Under the pieces are notes generated by a model, which ran no database searches, was not told the DNA's origin, and saw nothing but the letters and a program-made list of their open reading frames with translations. From CAWIOX01 sp963837775 (GTDB taxonomy: Bacteria > Pseudomonadota > Gammaproteobacteria > Burkholderiales > Burkholderiaceae_D): a DNA stretch of 64,000 bases. The stretch lies in NCBI GenBank assembly GCA_963837775.1, contig CAWIOX010000032.1:62001-126000 (forward strand), read 5' to 3'. The position numbers and the translations under genes are program-made. Positions within the stretch are counted from its first letter, which is position 1; each line of letters opens with the position of its first letter. Shown here one piece after another: positions 1 to 11,220 of the stretch.

Positions 1-1721
1 AAAAGACCTTGCTCTTCATTGAAGGAAAAATGGTTTTTCGCTGTTTCCGGATGGGTCGGCAACATTTCGATGAAAAAACCCAAGGCGCCGATATTTTGCG
101 CGACGTCCTTCAGCGCGCCCTGCTCCTGCCCGTTTTCAGCGCCGCCCTGCGCAAAGCGCTGCACTATCTGTTGCGTGTGCTGTACTGCACGCATCGCATC
201 ATCCTGGTCCAGCATCGCCAGGACACCGCCGATCTGGTGCAGAATTGGCTCGATCTGGGTCAGTTCCGCGTATTTTTCCGGATTGTAAAAATAGTCATCC
301 AGCGTTTTTTCAACCTGACGCAAGTTGGCCTGCATTTCGGCCGCCAACACCGCCATGGTCTGGCGTTGCTGCGCCTGTTCCGACAGCTCATCCAGCCATT
401 GCGCCGCTACGGCCGGGTTCTCGCCGGCGACAATCGACAACAATCTGGCCGTCAGCGCATCGGCACGCGCAGAAAAATCATCCGACAGGCGGTTGATGTG
501 ATCCAGTGCGTTCTCCACGAACAGCAGGCTGGTTGCCATTTCAAGGCAAATGCTGTCGCCCGGATTCGAATGAGCGGCATGACGGGCCAAGCCATTCAAT
601 TCACGCAGCAACTTGAGCAGTGAAACCGAATGCAGTTGTTCGCCGGCCTGACGCAAACCCTGCATTTCCCGCTCGAAAGATTCCGCCAGATTGGTTTCCC
701 CGGCCGAAATACGGTTCCACACGCCTTTGGCCTGAGCCAGATGTTCTTTGGCGCTGCGCAACGCATCGGCATCAATCTGCCCGTAGCGCTTTCTCTCGTA
801 ATCCTCAGGAACTTGCCCCTCCAGCGCATACGCATCACGAATCTGGCGCACCAGCGGCGATGGCTTTTCGGCTTGCGCGATGAAGAACAGCGCATCGCGC
901 AATACCCGATCCGACAGACTGGAAGCGCCCTGGGCCAGACGCCGAATCTGCAGGTTGATCAGGGCGAACAGTTGCTTCACATGACGGTCGCTCTGGATTT
1001 GCCCCGCAGCGGCCGCCTCGGCAAAACCATGCAATACCCACCAGGCGCCGTAAGTTTGCGGATCAGTCTGTATCTGCGCGATATCGCCGATGACATCGCG
1101 CATGAGCGCCGTGCTGTCGCAACTGGCAACTGGGCCGGCATGCTTGAGCAACGGCAACAAAGCCCGCTCGAAACGCTGGCGCAGGCCGGCCAGTGCAGCC
1201 GGGGCCGCTGGCGGCGCAGATTGCCCCGCCGGCGGCAACGCCGGCGCAGTCACCAGCGCTGGGAAAAACAAGTCAGCCGGATGGATGCGCTCAGCCCCCA
1301 GCAACTCCTGCACCGCCTTGTAATAGGGGAACAAACGCACCGCCTGATGCGGCGCGCCTGACAACAGTTCTTCCAGATACTCGACTACCGCCTGACAGGC
1401 GCTGTCGATCACCTGCATGGTTTCCGGCGTGAGTGCCATCTGTTCTGAAGCGATGCGTTCCAGCAATTGCTCCAAAATTTCGGTAACGAGGGCAACGCCA
1501 TCGATATCGACGATTTGCAATGCGCCATGCGCCTGATGCAAATGGGTTTTGGCGTGATACAGCGAGGTCGTCCGCGATTCTGCATCCTGCACGGCGGCAT
1601 CATGTAAAGCGGCATTGGAGCGTGACAGTGCTTCACGGATTTCACCCATCACCCACGATAAGGATCCGGTATCAATGCTATCGCGACTACCTTGCGGCAC
1701 AACGGAAAAATGGGTGCTCAT
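1..1721 (-). CDS. pilL: PilL/ChpA-type hybrid histidine kinase, N-terminal part (runs off the window)
   Basis: About 573 codons read open from the ATG at 1721 to the window edge, so only the N-terminal Hpt-rich half of this large CheA-like kinase is present. A GAGG lies 6 nt before the start. The first Hpt-like helix bundle has an HxxxG motif (HQAHG) with a candidate phospho-acceptor His at residue 62. The rest of the visible part is helical and continues the array of degenerate Hpt modules typical of PilL/ChpA. The kinase, response-regulator and CheW-like domains expected from the family would lie to the left. It is the last visible gene of pilG-pilH-pilI-pilJ-pilL. The family phosphorylates PilG/PilH to control twitching motility and cAMP. 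No frameshift is visible in this part. Identity rests on operon context plus the Hpt motif. Confidence 0.85.
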   Translation of the reverse strand, partial: MSTHFSVVPQGSRDSIDTGSLSWVMGEIREALSRSNAALHDAAVQDAESRTTSLYHAKTHLHQAHGALQIVDIDGVALVTEILEQLLERIASEQMALTPETMQVIDSACQAVVEYLEELLSGAPHQAVRLFPYYKAVQELLGAERIHPADLFFPALVTAPALPPAGQSAPPAAPAALAGLRQRFERALLPLLKHAGPVASCDSTALMRDVIGDIAQIQTDPQTYGAWWVLHGFAEAAAAGQIQSDRHVKQLFALINLQIRRLAQGASSLSDRVLRDALFFIAQAEKPSPLVRQIRDAYALEGQVPEDYERKRYGQIDADALRSAKEHLAQAKGVWNRISAGETNLAESFEREMQGLRQAGEQLHSVSLLKLLRELNGLARHAAHSNPGDSICLEMATSLLFVENALDHINRLSDDFSARADALTARLLSIVAGENPAVAAQWLDELSEQAQQRQTMAVLAAEMQANLRQVEKTLDDYFYNPEKYAELTQIEPILHQIGGVLAMLDQDDAMRAVQHTQQIVQRFAQGGAENGQEQGALKDVAQNIGALGFFIEMLPTHPETAKNHFSFNEEQGL

Positions 1722-1808
1722 GATTGCCTCGGCAGGTCAAAATGCGACAGGCCGCAAGACGGTCTGCTGCAACGCTTCACTAATGGCTCACCAACTGGCG
1801 CCATCGAA

Positions 1809-4074
1809 TCAGGCGGTGACGCGGAATCGAGCCACGGAATTCTTGAGCTCCTGGGCCAGATGCGACAACTCGCGGATCGATTGTGCCGTTTGTTGCGTAC
1901 CGTCCTTGGTCTGCTCGGTCACCGTCAGGATGTGCTGAATATTATGTGCCACGCTGTTGGCGGCAGTCGCCTGCTGTTCCGTTTCGTAGGAAATACCCTG
2001 AATCAGTTCCGCCAGACGGTTTGAAACGCGGCTGATATCGGACAACGCGGTACCTGCCGCATCAGACAACTTCGCCCCCTCAACCACCCCTTGCGTCGAT
2101 TTCTCCATCGCCGCAACGGCATCGTGCGTATCAGTCTGAATGGTGCGCACCAGCGCACCGATCTGCTTGGTCGCCTCGCCGGAACGTTCCGCCAGCCGCT
2201 GCACCTCCTCCGCCACCACCGAGAATCCGCGCCCTGCTTCACCGGCGGATGCGGCCTGGATTGCAGCATTGAGCGCCAGCACGTTGGTCTGTTCGGTAAT
2301 ATCGGAAATCAGCTCGGTAATTTCACCAATTTCCTGTGACGACTCACCCAAGCGCTTGATCCGCTTCGAGGTTTCCTGGATCTGTTCGCGAATCTCGTTC
2401 ATACCCTTGATCGCATTTTCCACCGCCTTCGAACCCTGCTCCGCCGCCGCCACCGACTGCCGCGCCACATCGGCCGATTCATTGGCCGATTTGGAGACGT
2501 CGGTAATCTGTTCCGCCATCCTCAGCACCGATTCGCCGGCGGCCTCGATTTCACGCGATTGCTGTTGCGATACAGCAAGCAGATCGGTCGAAATGTTTTG
2601 CGCCTGATTCGATGCTGAAGTCACTTGCTCCGCCGTATTCGTCACGCGGCCGACCAGCCCGCGCAACTCCTCCACGGTGTAATTGACCGAATCGGCAATC
2701 GCGCCGGTGATATCCTCGGACACCGTCGCCTGCACCGTCAAATCGCCATCCGCCACTTCCTGCAATTCATTCATCAGGCGCAAAATCGCGGCCTGATTCT
2801 GATCGTTCGAACTCTTGGCTTCTTCTTCCTGTTGCTGCGCTTGCAGCCGCTGCGATTCGGCCTCTTGACGACGCATCTCCGCTTCCCTGGTGCGGCTACG
2901 GCTATCCTGCAAAAAGACCAGCGCAACTGCAGCCGCGGTCAGCAAAGCCAGCAGCGCGCTCAGCAGCATCGCCCAGAAGCTCCAGCTGAAGCCATCCTGC
3001 TCCGCCCGATAGTTCTTTTGCAGCGTGGTGATGCGCTGTTTCAGGGTTTCGTTCTCGTTAAACAGCAACTGTTCAGCCTGCTTGGCAACGATGAAGTTCT
3101 GCAAATTCCCCAGAATCGACGACACCGATTCCTGATATTCGGCAAATGTTTTTTGCAACTCGACCAATTTGTCGCGGGTATCCTGTTCTTTGGTGGCGCT
3201 CAGACGCAGCATGTCGCTACCGTTCAGGAAGCCCTCGGTAATGTCGCGAAAGGTATTGGTGTCTTTGCCCAGCAGGAATGCAGTTTCCGGGTTCACGCCT
3301 TCGGAAGTCAGAAACTCATTCGCACTACGTCCGAGCCGCTGCGTCAGCATCACCAGTTGGCCAGCAGCAGAAATCTCGCGCGGTGTGGCGCCGCTCTGCA
3401 CCTTGAGGGTGGAAATTTGTTCGGTCAGTTCCAGCAATACCGGTGACAGCGTATTGAGCTTCTGCAATGTCGCACCGAAACCGCTCAACTCTTTTTTCAT
3501 GCCGAGGATGGTCTCGGCGGCCTTGTCCGAATTGGTCCAGGTTTTCTGAACATCCTTGATCACCGGTTGCAATGCCGCTTCCGCAGGTTTCGATCGTACG
3601 CCCCTGATAGACGCCGCCCTTGGCCAGCACGGTCAGATCCTTGTTGAATTCGCGGCGGCTATCGTCGAGCTGCTTGAACGCTTCCGCATTACCCTGAATC
3701 GCGTTCGGCGCCGCTTTACCGAGACGTTGCGAATGCATCAGTGCATCACCGGCAATCTGGGCCTGGGTCGATGTCAGTGTTGAATATTTTGCATTCAGCC
3801 ATGCAAACAAGACGCTCAGAAAAATCGCAGAACCCAGCAATATCAGCAGAAAACGCACCTGCCGCTGCAAAGGCATGTCGCCGATCACGGGCAACTTGAT
3901 GTCTTTGCCCTGCAAACCCTCCATAACTGCAGCAAATTTCTTATTTTCGATCTCAGGACTGTGAACCGGGTGGTACGGCTCCTCGCCGATAACGGAGTGG
4001 TCCGCAATGGATAGGCCTTCCGCAGAAAATTCTTCCTTATTACCCTTGGAAAAAAACGGTAGTCTGAACGCCAT
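1809..4074 (-). CDS. pilJ: PilJ-type methyl-accepting chemotaxis protein (one frameshift)
   Basis: Inner-membrane chemoreceptor of the Pil-Chp system. The ATG at 4074 follows AGGAGA at good spacing. The cytoplasmic N-terminus leads to a first membrane segment (near residues 85-105), a periplasmic PilJ sensor region, a second membrane segment (SFWAMLLSALLALLTAAA) and a C-terminal MCP signalling domain. The hairpin tip contains the family hallmark ITEQTNVLALNAAIQAA followed by GRGFSVVAEEV. The reading frame breaks once near 3588: upstream reads ...GVYQGRTIE and the next frame resumes with AEAALQPVIKDVQ, so a one-base indel joins two halves of about 160 and 590 residues. Everything on either side matches one intact receptor of about 750 aa, so I treat the break as a sequence error. 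It lies between pilI and pilL. Confidence 0.9.
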
Positions 4075-4140
4075 TACTTCATCTCCTAAAGCCAATATCA
4101 ATGCGCCAATAAAAAGGCTGGCACGGCATATCCCGCCAGC

Positions 4141-4722
4141 TTATAAACCGACATGTAAAAATCGTGGATCCTGCACAATCAAGGACAATTTGAGCTGAGT
4201 CCAGACCTGGGACTCGGCATCGCGATAACGCTGCGCGATCCAGCCAGCGCGCTCCGGCTGCGGGGCAGCGGATACTTCGGCATTCATCTCGGCAACATTA
4301 CGCAAACCCAGTACCCGCGACACCAGCAACGCACTGTTGAATGACAGTGCCGGCGCAAATGCGATGATGCGGCAGTCCGAAGTGATCGCTGTCGGCGCTT
4401 GCCCCTGGAAGCGGGCAAAATCAATCACGCTGAACAGGTTGCCACGGATATTCGACAAACCAAGATACCAGTCCTGGGTCAGTGGTACGGCCGTGATCGC
4501 ACTCACCGAAATGATCTCACTGGCTTCCTGCAAGTCGAGCAGGCAGTGCATGTCGCCAATCAACACCCCCAAATGATTGGCCCTTGTCTGCGTACTGTCA
4601 CGCGCTGCCTGCATGCGATCAGCCAATTGCGCCTGAAACTCGCGCAAGCGGGTGCGACGCATGGCCGTGTCCGGTCGGGCAACAGGTTTATAGGGCATGC
4701 GATCCTCAGCGGATGGACTCAT
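4141..4722 (-). CDS. pilI: PilI, CheW-like coupling protein
   Basis: CheW-domain adaptor that links the PilJ receptor to the PilL kinase. It is 193 residues if started at 4722. A second ATG at 4698 (residue 9, MPYKPVARP) has a GAGG 6 nt upstream and is an equally good or better start. The core carries CheW-type strands (LGVLIGDMHCLLDL, PLTQDWYLGLSNIRGN, LFSVIDFARF). The LSNIRG segment corresponds to the conserved V-N-L-R-G element of the family. It begins 10 bp after the pilH stop and ends 66 bp before pilJ, which supports one transcript. Short for PilI but complete. Confidence 0.88.
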   Translation of the reverse strand: MSPSAEDRMPYKPVARPDTAMRRTRLREFQAQLADRMQAARDSTQTRANHLGVLIGDMHCLLDLQEASEIISVSAITAVPLTQDWYLGLSNIRGNLFSVIDFARFQGQAPTAITSDCRIIAFAPALSFNSALLVSRVLGLRNVAEMNAEVSAAPQPERAGWIAQRYRDAESQVWTQLKLSLIVQDPRFLHVGL

Positions 4723-4732
4723 GGTCGGCCAC

Positions 4733-5098
4733 TCAACCTAGCGCAGCGATTTTGGCCAACAGCTCTTGTGCATTGATGGGCTTGACCAGGTAATCGCGTG
4801 CACCCTGACGCAAGCCCCAGATGCGATCCGTTTCCTGGTTCTTGCTGGTGCAGATGATGATCGGAACATTCTGCATTTCCGGATCACGGGCAATCGAGCG
4901 CGTCATCTGGAAACCATTCTGGCCGGGCATGACCACATCCATCAAAATCAGTTGCGGCTTATCCGCCTTGATCTTGAGCAGCGCATCTTCGCCATTTTCC
5001 GCCGTTGAAACAGAAAATCCGTTCTTGACCAGGATATCGGTCAGAACGTAACGCTCGGTCGGGGAATCATCGACGATGAGAATTTTTTGTATGGCCAT
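4733..5098 (-). CDS. pilH: PilH-type CheY-like response regulator
   Basis: Single receiver domain of 121 residues with no output domain. The start is ATG at 5098, with AAGGA six bases upstream; a TTG two codons earlier is less likely. Receiver landmarks are the acidic pair in ILIVDDSPTE, the phospho-acceptor Asp in LILMDVVMPGQNG, the Thr/Ser in ICTSKN and the Lys in YLVKPI. In the Pil-Chp pathway PilG and PilH receive phosphate from the PilL kinase and act on the extension (PilB) and retraction (PilT/U) motors. Assignment as PilH rather than PilG follows gene order (pilG first, pilH second, then pilI). It lies 21 bp after pilG. Confidence 0.85.
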   Translation of the reverse strand: MAIQKILIVDDSPTERYVLTDILVKNGFSVSTAENGEDALLKIKADKPQLILMDVVMPGQNGFQMTRSIARDPEMQNVPIIICTSKNQETDRIWGLRQGARDYLVKPINAQELLAKIAALG

Positions 5099-5119
5099 CT
5101 TCAATCCTTTGCTTCAAAT

Positions 5120-5527
5120 TCAAATATTAGCGGACGACAGTTGCACGGTATGGGTACGCACCGTCTTGAGCAGGCTGTCTTTCGTAAATGGCTTGGTCAG
5201 ATATTCGGCAGAACCCACCATGGCCCCGCGGGCACGATCGAACAGGCCATCTTTCGACGACAGCATGATGACCGGCGTGGTATGGAATTTTGCGCTTTTC
5301 TTGATCAGCGCACAGGTTTGATAACCGTCCAGCCGGGGCATCAGGATGTCGCAAAAAATCAGGGCGGGCTGATGATCACTGATTTTGGACAGCGCATCGA
5401 AACCATCGTTGGCAAGAATGACCTGATAACCGGCCTGCCCCAGAAAAATCTCTGCGGAACGGCGAATGGTACTGCTGTCATCAATCACCATTATTTTAAG
5501 ACTGGCATTATCAGGCAATGTTGTCAT
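5120..5527 (-). CDS. pilG: PilG-type CheY-like response regulator
   Basis: First gene of the Pil-Chp operon: a 135-residue stand-alone receiver starting MTTLPDNASLK at 5527. A longer in-frame extension to 5617 is possible but would run into A+T-rich upstream DNA with no ribosome binding site. Motifs are IMVIDDSSTIRR, the phosphorylated Asp in LIFCDILMPRLDG, MLSS and YLTKPF. PilG homologues carry the same short N-terminal extension before the receiver. The 140 bp between this start and the end of rubA contain poly-T and A+T-rich sequence that could hold the operon promoter, but I see no convincing -35/-10 pair. Confidence 0.85.
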   Translation of the reverse strand: MTTLPDNASLKIMVIDDSSTIRRSAEIFLGQAGYQVILANDGFDALSKISDHQPALIFCDILMPRLDGYQTCALIKKSAKFHTTPVIMLSSKDGLFDRARGAMVGSAEYLTKPFTKDSLLKTVRTHTVQLSSANI

Positions 5528-5668
5528 GACGTCATCCCGGCAATCTCCGCTCAAATTAGCGGACAACTGTAACAAAAAAAACCGTGCTATAGAACAATGC
5601 AAAAATTTAATTTCCACTTGGCCCAGCGATTCGTTATCGAGCAGGCAAGCTATCGGGCAATGCGGGAG

Positions 5669-5851
5669 TCAGAGTGCGACCATCTCGAAATCATCCTTGC
5701 GCGCACCGCACTCGGGACAGGTCCAGTTCATCGGCACCTCGTCCCAGCGTGTTCCGGCCGGGATTCCCTCCTCCGGCAAACCTTCCGCTTCGCTGTATAC
5801 CCAACCACAAATCAGACACATCCACGTCTTGAATTCTTCTTTGTTGCTCAC
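5669..5851 (-). CDS. rubA: Rubredoxin
   Basis: Small iron-sulfur electron carrier of about 60 residues with the two rubredoxin knuckles CLICGW and CPECGA, which hold one Fe by four cysteines. The central WxxVPxxWTCPEC region is intact. I chose GTG at 5851 (MSNKEEF...) because AAGG lies upstream; a TTG at 5872 in the same frame would add seven residues. It is divergent from the thiD-like gene, whose ATG at 5878 is only 26 bp away, so the promoter of each gene must overlap the 5' end of the other. It sits directly before the pil operon on the same strand, but a 140-bp gap argues for separate control. Confidence 0.88.
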   Translation of the reverse strand: MSNKEEFKTWMCLICGWVYSEAEGLPEEGIPAGTRWDEVPMNWTCPECGARKDDFEMVAL

Positions 5852-5877
5852 AGTCGACGGCCCTTCAATCAAGTAAA

Positions 5878-6732
5878 ATGCAGATTCAGCATATTAATCT
5901 ACCCGCCGTGCAAAACCAAACTTCTCCACTCATTCTGACTTTCGGGGTCTCGGACCCGGTTGGCGCCATCGGCATCCAGGCCGATCTGGCTACTTTCGCC
6001 GCGATGGGATGTCACGGCATCTCCGTTCTCACCGGCCTACTGGTCAGCGACACCGCGCGCATTGAAGAAATGCAGCCGATGGATGCCGACTGGGTTGCCG
6101 ATCAGGCCCGCATGGTGCTGGAAGACATGCCGATTGCAGCCTTCAAGGTCGGCGCACTGGGCAGCATCGAGAATGTGACCGTCATCGCGGAAATCATCTC
6201 GGACTATCCGGATATCCCGCTGATTCTCGATCCGTTCGTATCGTCCTTGCCGGATCAGGGCATGGATAGCGAAGACATCCTGATCGCAATGCGCGAATTG
6301 CTGCTGCCGCAGGCCACGCTGTTCCTGGCATCCGGCGTCGAAGTGGCACGCCAGGCTGAAGTATGGCGCGAGCCTTCGAGCGACGATGTGCTGGCCGACG
6401 ATGTCAGTGAAATCATCGATCTCGGCTGCGAATACGTGTTCGTGACCGGCACCCGCTGCGAGCTGCAGGATGTCGCCAATACGCTCTATAACGGCTCCGG
6501 CGTGATACGCAATGACATCTGGCAGCGCCTGCCGGGTACCTTTTCCGGTGCCGGCGCGACGCTGTCGGCCGCAATCGCAGCGATGCTCGCCACCGGACTG
6601 GACGTGCCGGAAGCGTCGCTGGAGGCGCAGGAATTCACCATGGCAGCACTGTCCCATGCGCAGCGCTTCGGCATGGGCAAGCTGGTGCCGGACCGCTATT
6701 TCTGGGCCCGCGAGCCAGATCCACATCATTGA
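5878..6732 (+). CDS. thiD: ThiD-like hydroxymethylpyrimidine/phosphomethylpyrimidine kinase, divergent
   Basis: Ribokinase-fold protein of 284 aa matching ThiD, the kinase that phosphorylates HMP and HMP-P in thiamine synthesis. The N-terminal GIQADLATFAAMG block and ISVLTGLL are recognisably ThiD, and the C-terminal anion-hole helix ends in LSAAIAAML. Two departures stand out. The usual DPSGGAGIQAD reads DPVGAIGIQAD. The GTGCTLS loop, whose Cys is catalytic in characterised ThiD, reads GAGATLS, so that Cys is Ala. It is upstream of hemL (39-bp gap), an arrangement common in Burkholderiales. It may be a true but altered ThiD, or a paralogue with another substrate. Confidence 0.75.
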   Translation: MQIQHINLPAVQNQTSPLILTFGVSDPVGAIGIQADLATFAAMGCHGISVLTGLLVSDTARIEEMQPMDADWVADQARMVLEDMPIAAFKVGALGSIENVTVIAEIISDYPDIPLILDPFVSSLPDQGMDSEDILIAMRELLLPQATLFLASGVEVARQAEVWREPSSDDVLADDVSEIIDLGCEYVFVTGTRCELQDVANTLYNGSGVIRNDIWQRLPGTFSGAGATLSAAIAAMLATGLDVPEASLEAQEFTMAALSHAQRFGMGKLVPDRYFWAREPDPHH

Positions 6733-6771
6733 CCCACAACCATTTTCCCTTGATCCGAGCCTGATTCCACC

Positions 6772-8055
<1,284 letters not shown>

Positions 8056-8088
8056 GGAACGTGCACAAGCGCTGATCAGCGCTTCTGC

Positions 8089-8125
8089 AGCCTGGGTTGA
8101 TGCTCGCCAAGCGTCAACCCAGGCT
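8089..8125 (+). terminator. Hairpin after hemL
   Basis: Twelve perfectly paired bases (AGCCTGGGTTGA with TCAACCCAGGCT), extendable to 15 bp with one G-U pair, around a 7-nt loop. It lies 33 bp after the hemL stop. The downstream stretch is only weakly T-rich, so termination may need Rho or the following A+T-rich element. The gene on the far side is convergent, so a bidirectional role is possible. Confidence 0.6.
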
Positions 8126-8138
8126 GTTTGGCATTAAA

Positions 8139-8213
8139 AAATACTCACCCGTGTATAAATATTCACCCCAATGAATATATGCGGGAACACTAGTATTTTT
8201 ACATATACTCCCC
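8139..8213 (+). repeat. Dispersed intergenic element, copy 1
   Basis: Copy of the ~75-80 bp element described in the findings. It starts AAATACTCACCC, passes GTGTAT and the central CCCCAATGAATATATGCGGG, and ends GTATTTTTACATATACTCCCC. It fills the gap between the convergent hemL and GGDEF/EAL genes. Confidence 0.75.
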
Positions 8214-8254
8214 ATTAAATCCCAATACAGGGAGCGGACTGCAATTGCAGGAAT

Positions 8255-10874
8255 TCATTCCTCCAGCAACATTTCCCGCTCATCTGCCGCAGCGCTGCCG
8301 ACCACATGCATCGCAGCCGCCGGACGGCTGATATGGTAGCCCTGCGCGTAATCGATGCCCAGCGCGCTGACCGCGGCCAGAATTTCGGCGTCTTCGACAA
8401 ACTCGGCGATGGTCTTGATTTTCAGTTCCTTGGCCAGCGTCACGATACTCTTGACGAACGCCAGATAGACCTCGTCGTGCAGCATGTTGCGGATGAATTC
8501 GCCTTCGATCTTGATGTAATCGACCGGGAAGCGCTTGATGTACTGGAACGATGAATAGCCGGAACCGAAATCGTCGATTGCGAAGCTGAATCCCTGCAGC
8601 TTGACGTCGAGCACGAATTTTTCCAGCAGGCTCAGGTTGCTGACGGTTTCGCGCTCGGTAATTTCAAACACGATGCGGCTCGGCGCGATCCCGAATTCGT
8701 GCGCCAGATGGCTGACCCGCGCCACGAATTCCCCGACGATCAGCGCCTTGGGCGACAGGTTGACGAACAGCATGCCGGCATAGCCCTGCTCCCGGATCTG
8801 GATGAAGGCCTTCTCGATCAGCTGGTAATCCATCTTGTGGGCGATGCCCATGCTCTCGGCCTGCTCGATGAAATCGTTGGCGGCCACGATCTGGTCGCCG
8901 AGCTGGATCCGCATCAGCAGTTCATGAATCACGATCTCGCCGCTGGCGGCGCTGCAGATCGGCTGGAAGTAAGGCACGATGCTGCCCTGGTCCAGCGCAT
9001 TCTGGATCATGATGCTCTTTTCACCAGCCTGCCTGAACACTTCCGCCATTTCATCTTCGCTTGGTATCGCGATCGCGTTCTTGCCCGATTTCTTGGCCTT
9101 GTACATCATGTTGTCGGCGACCAGGAACAGGTCTTTCGGGTTATCGCCGTGATTCGGACTGATCGCGATGCCGATCGAGGTGGTGGCTTTCAGCTTGTGG
9201 CCGTCCGGCGTCTCCATCGAGAAATTTTCGAGCAGTTCCGTGATCCGTTGCGCGACCATGTGCGCCTGGGTGTCGGCCGCTTCCGGCAGGATGATGCAGA
9301 ATTCGTCGCCGCCGTAGCGCGCCAGCAAGTCGCCATCCCGGACCGCGGTATGCAGCAGTCGGGCGAAGGCCTGCAAAAACGCATCGCCCACATGGTGGCC
9401 AAAGCGGTCGTTGATGGTCTTGAAGTTATCCAGATCCAGCATCAACACCGCAAACTGCTGCTTGTGCCGTTTCGCGCGGCCCACCTCATAGCCGAGCAGT
9501 TCCCAGAACATGCGCTGGTTATACAGGTCGGTCAACGGATCGCGGGTCGCGTAATGTTCCAGGTCCTTGGTGTATTTGTAGATCGCCTTGACCGACCCCA
9601 CCAGATTGAGCAGCGTGGTCAGGATGCTGCCGATGACCATGTGACGCACGTTGTCCTGCGCCATCATCGATTGCACGCCGATCCCGACGATGCCGCCGAT
9701 TCTCGGCGTTTCCAGCAGCAGGGTCTTGGTTTGCAGTTCGATGTCCTCGATGCTCAGCTCTGGCAGCGCACCTTCCTCGTCGGCGATGTTGTGGGCAATC
9801 TGCACCAGCGTGGAACCATGGAAAAACGGATGATCGTGCAACTGCTTGCGCAGGATTTTCTCGAATAACTGCGTGGTCTCGGCTGTAGGCGGATTGCGCC
9901 AGAAAATCTCGCACTCATACGCCTCTTCCTCGACCCGGAAAATCGTGACCAGCGCGTAGGCATCGATGATCTGGTTGATGTCGAGCAGCAGCGTTTTAAT
10001 GAACTCGCGCCAGTCGCGCACCACGTTCGAGGTGATGATGAATTTCTCGAGCAGCCTGATCTCGAATTCGAGCACGCCCTTGTCGACCGCAACGCCCTTT
10101 ATCTTCTCTACCAGCAAGGCGACATTGTCGAATGTCTGGTTGAATTCATCGAAGCCGAAATCGACCTTGCTGATCTGGAGCTGGTCGAAATCCTTGATGC
10201 TGTTGAACGAATCGACCTTGCTGCGAAACAGATCGACCGAACGATTGAGTTTTCTGGCCACAAAGGTGGTCAGGGCTGCGGCCACCAGCAAGTACCAACA
10301 AGCCCAGGATCAGGAACAGCGCGACATAATAGATGCGTGCGGTGGCCCTGACCGTCGGCAGCTTGTGCGTAATTGCAATGACACCCAGCACGTCGCCCGT
10401 TTTTGCATCGGCGTGGCACTTCAGGCAGGCCTGCTGTGCGCCGACCGGATACAGATAGCGCAGATGACTACCGGTCTTGAGCGCGGCCTGCTTGCCGTCG
10501 GCCATCGCCTGCTGTACGTCGGCAACCAGCGCGGCCTGCTGCCAGCGGCCGTAGCGGGCTTCCACGGCCTTGCCCGGATAGACCTCGATCTGATCCAGCG
10601 TGCTGGAAAAAGCGCTGATGCTGTCGGCCGCCAGTTCCTCGACCTGCTGGTGCGAACTGCCCTGGCGCAAGGCCTGATAAATGGTATTGAAATTTTGCTG
10701 CGCGATTTCCTTCGAGGTCTCCAGGCTGCGCTCTTCCAGCAGTTTTTCATACAGCAGCGAAGACGCCAGAGTCGCACCGAGAAAGACCAGTGCGGCAACG
10801 CCGACAGTGGCTGTGAATACAAAGCCCCTGAGCGTCTTGAGCAAACCGAAAGCATATTTGTACATATTGCGCAT
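8255..10874 (-). CDS. Membrane GGDEF/EAL cyclic-di-GMP protein with c-type heme sensor (one frameshift)
   Basis: About 870 residues. Order: a membrane segment (residues ~15-40), a periplasmic region with CLKCH (a CxxCH c-type heme-binding motif near residue 150), a second membrane segment, a linker/coiled-coil region, a GGDEF domain with an intact GGDEF motif near residue 520, and an EAL domain (HELLMR in place of ExLxR-type EALLR, and DDFGSG near residue 770). The domain pair implies synthesis and/or hydrolysis of cyclic di-GMP, gated by a periplasmic heme or redox signal. One extra base near 10293 splits the frame inside the second membrane helix (...LLVL / LVAAALTTF). Start ATG 10874 (MRNMYKYAF); ATG 10865 is also possible. 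Flanking genes give no partner. Which activity dominates cannot be told from sequence. Confidence 0.85.
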
Positions 10875-10954
10875 GTCCAGGGCCTGTGGCCAATCTAATA
10901 ATTGCAAGAAATCAATAGTGAACTACGGTGATGCCATATGCCAGTCAAACGCGA

Positions 10955-10991
10955 GCGCCAGGCATGGGTCGAAAAAATACATGCCTGGCGC
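10955..10991. repeat. Perfect 12-bp inverted repeat with 13-nt A-rich loop
   Basis: GCGCCAGGCATG and CATGCCTGGCGC flank a 13-nt loop. It lies about 80 bp upstream of the GGDEF/EAL start. There is no T run on either side, so it is not a typical intrinsic terminator. It could be a leader structure or an operator. Confidence 0.55.
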
Positions 10992-11220
10992 ACATTGATC
11001 AAGCGCACGATTTCCGAGCCGGTCGGCATCCCCGGGATTTGCTGCGTTACGCTGCTTTCTAAAAATTTCCCATAAAAAACTTATTCTACAGAAAGTTTGC
11101 ATAAAATTGTGGCCCTATCGCCTGAATCGTGCCGGCGAAAAGCACGTCAAAGTCACCGGCTCACGCCGATTCCGGCAGTTCCGGCCAGCCCGGAAGCGTC
11201 CTGGCAGAGATCTCATACGC

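Noticed and set aside
8089..8213. Riboswitch upstream of the GGDEF/EAL gene
   Set aside because: The region lies at the 3' end of that gene and its element family is found beside unrelated genes in both orientations.
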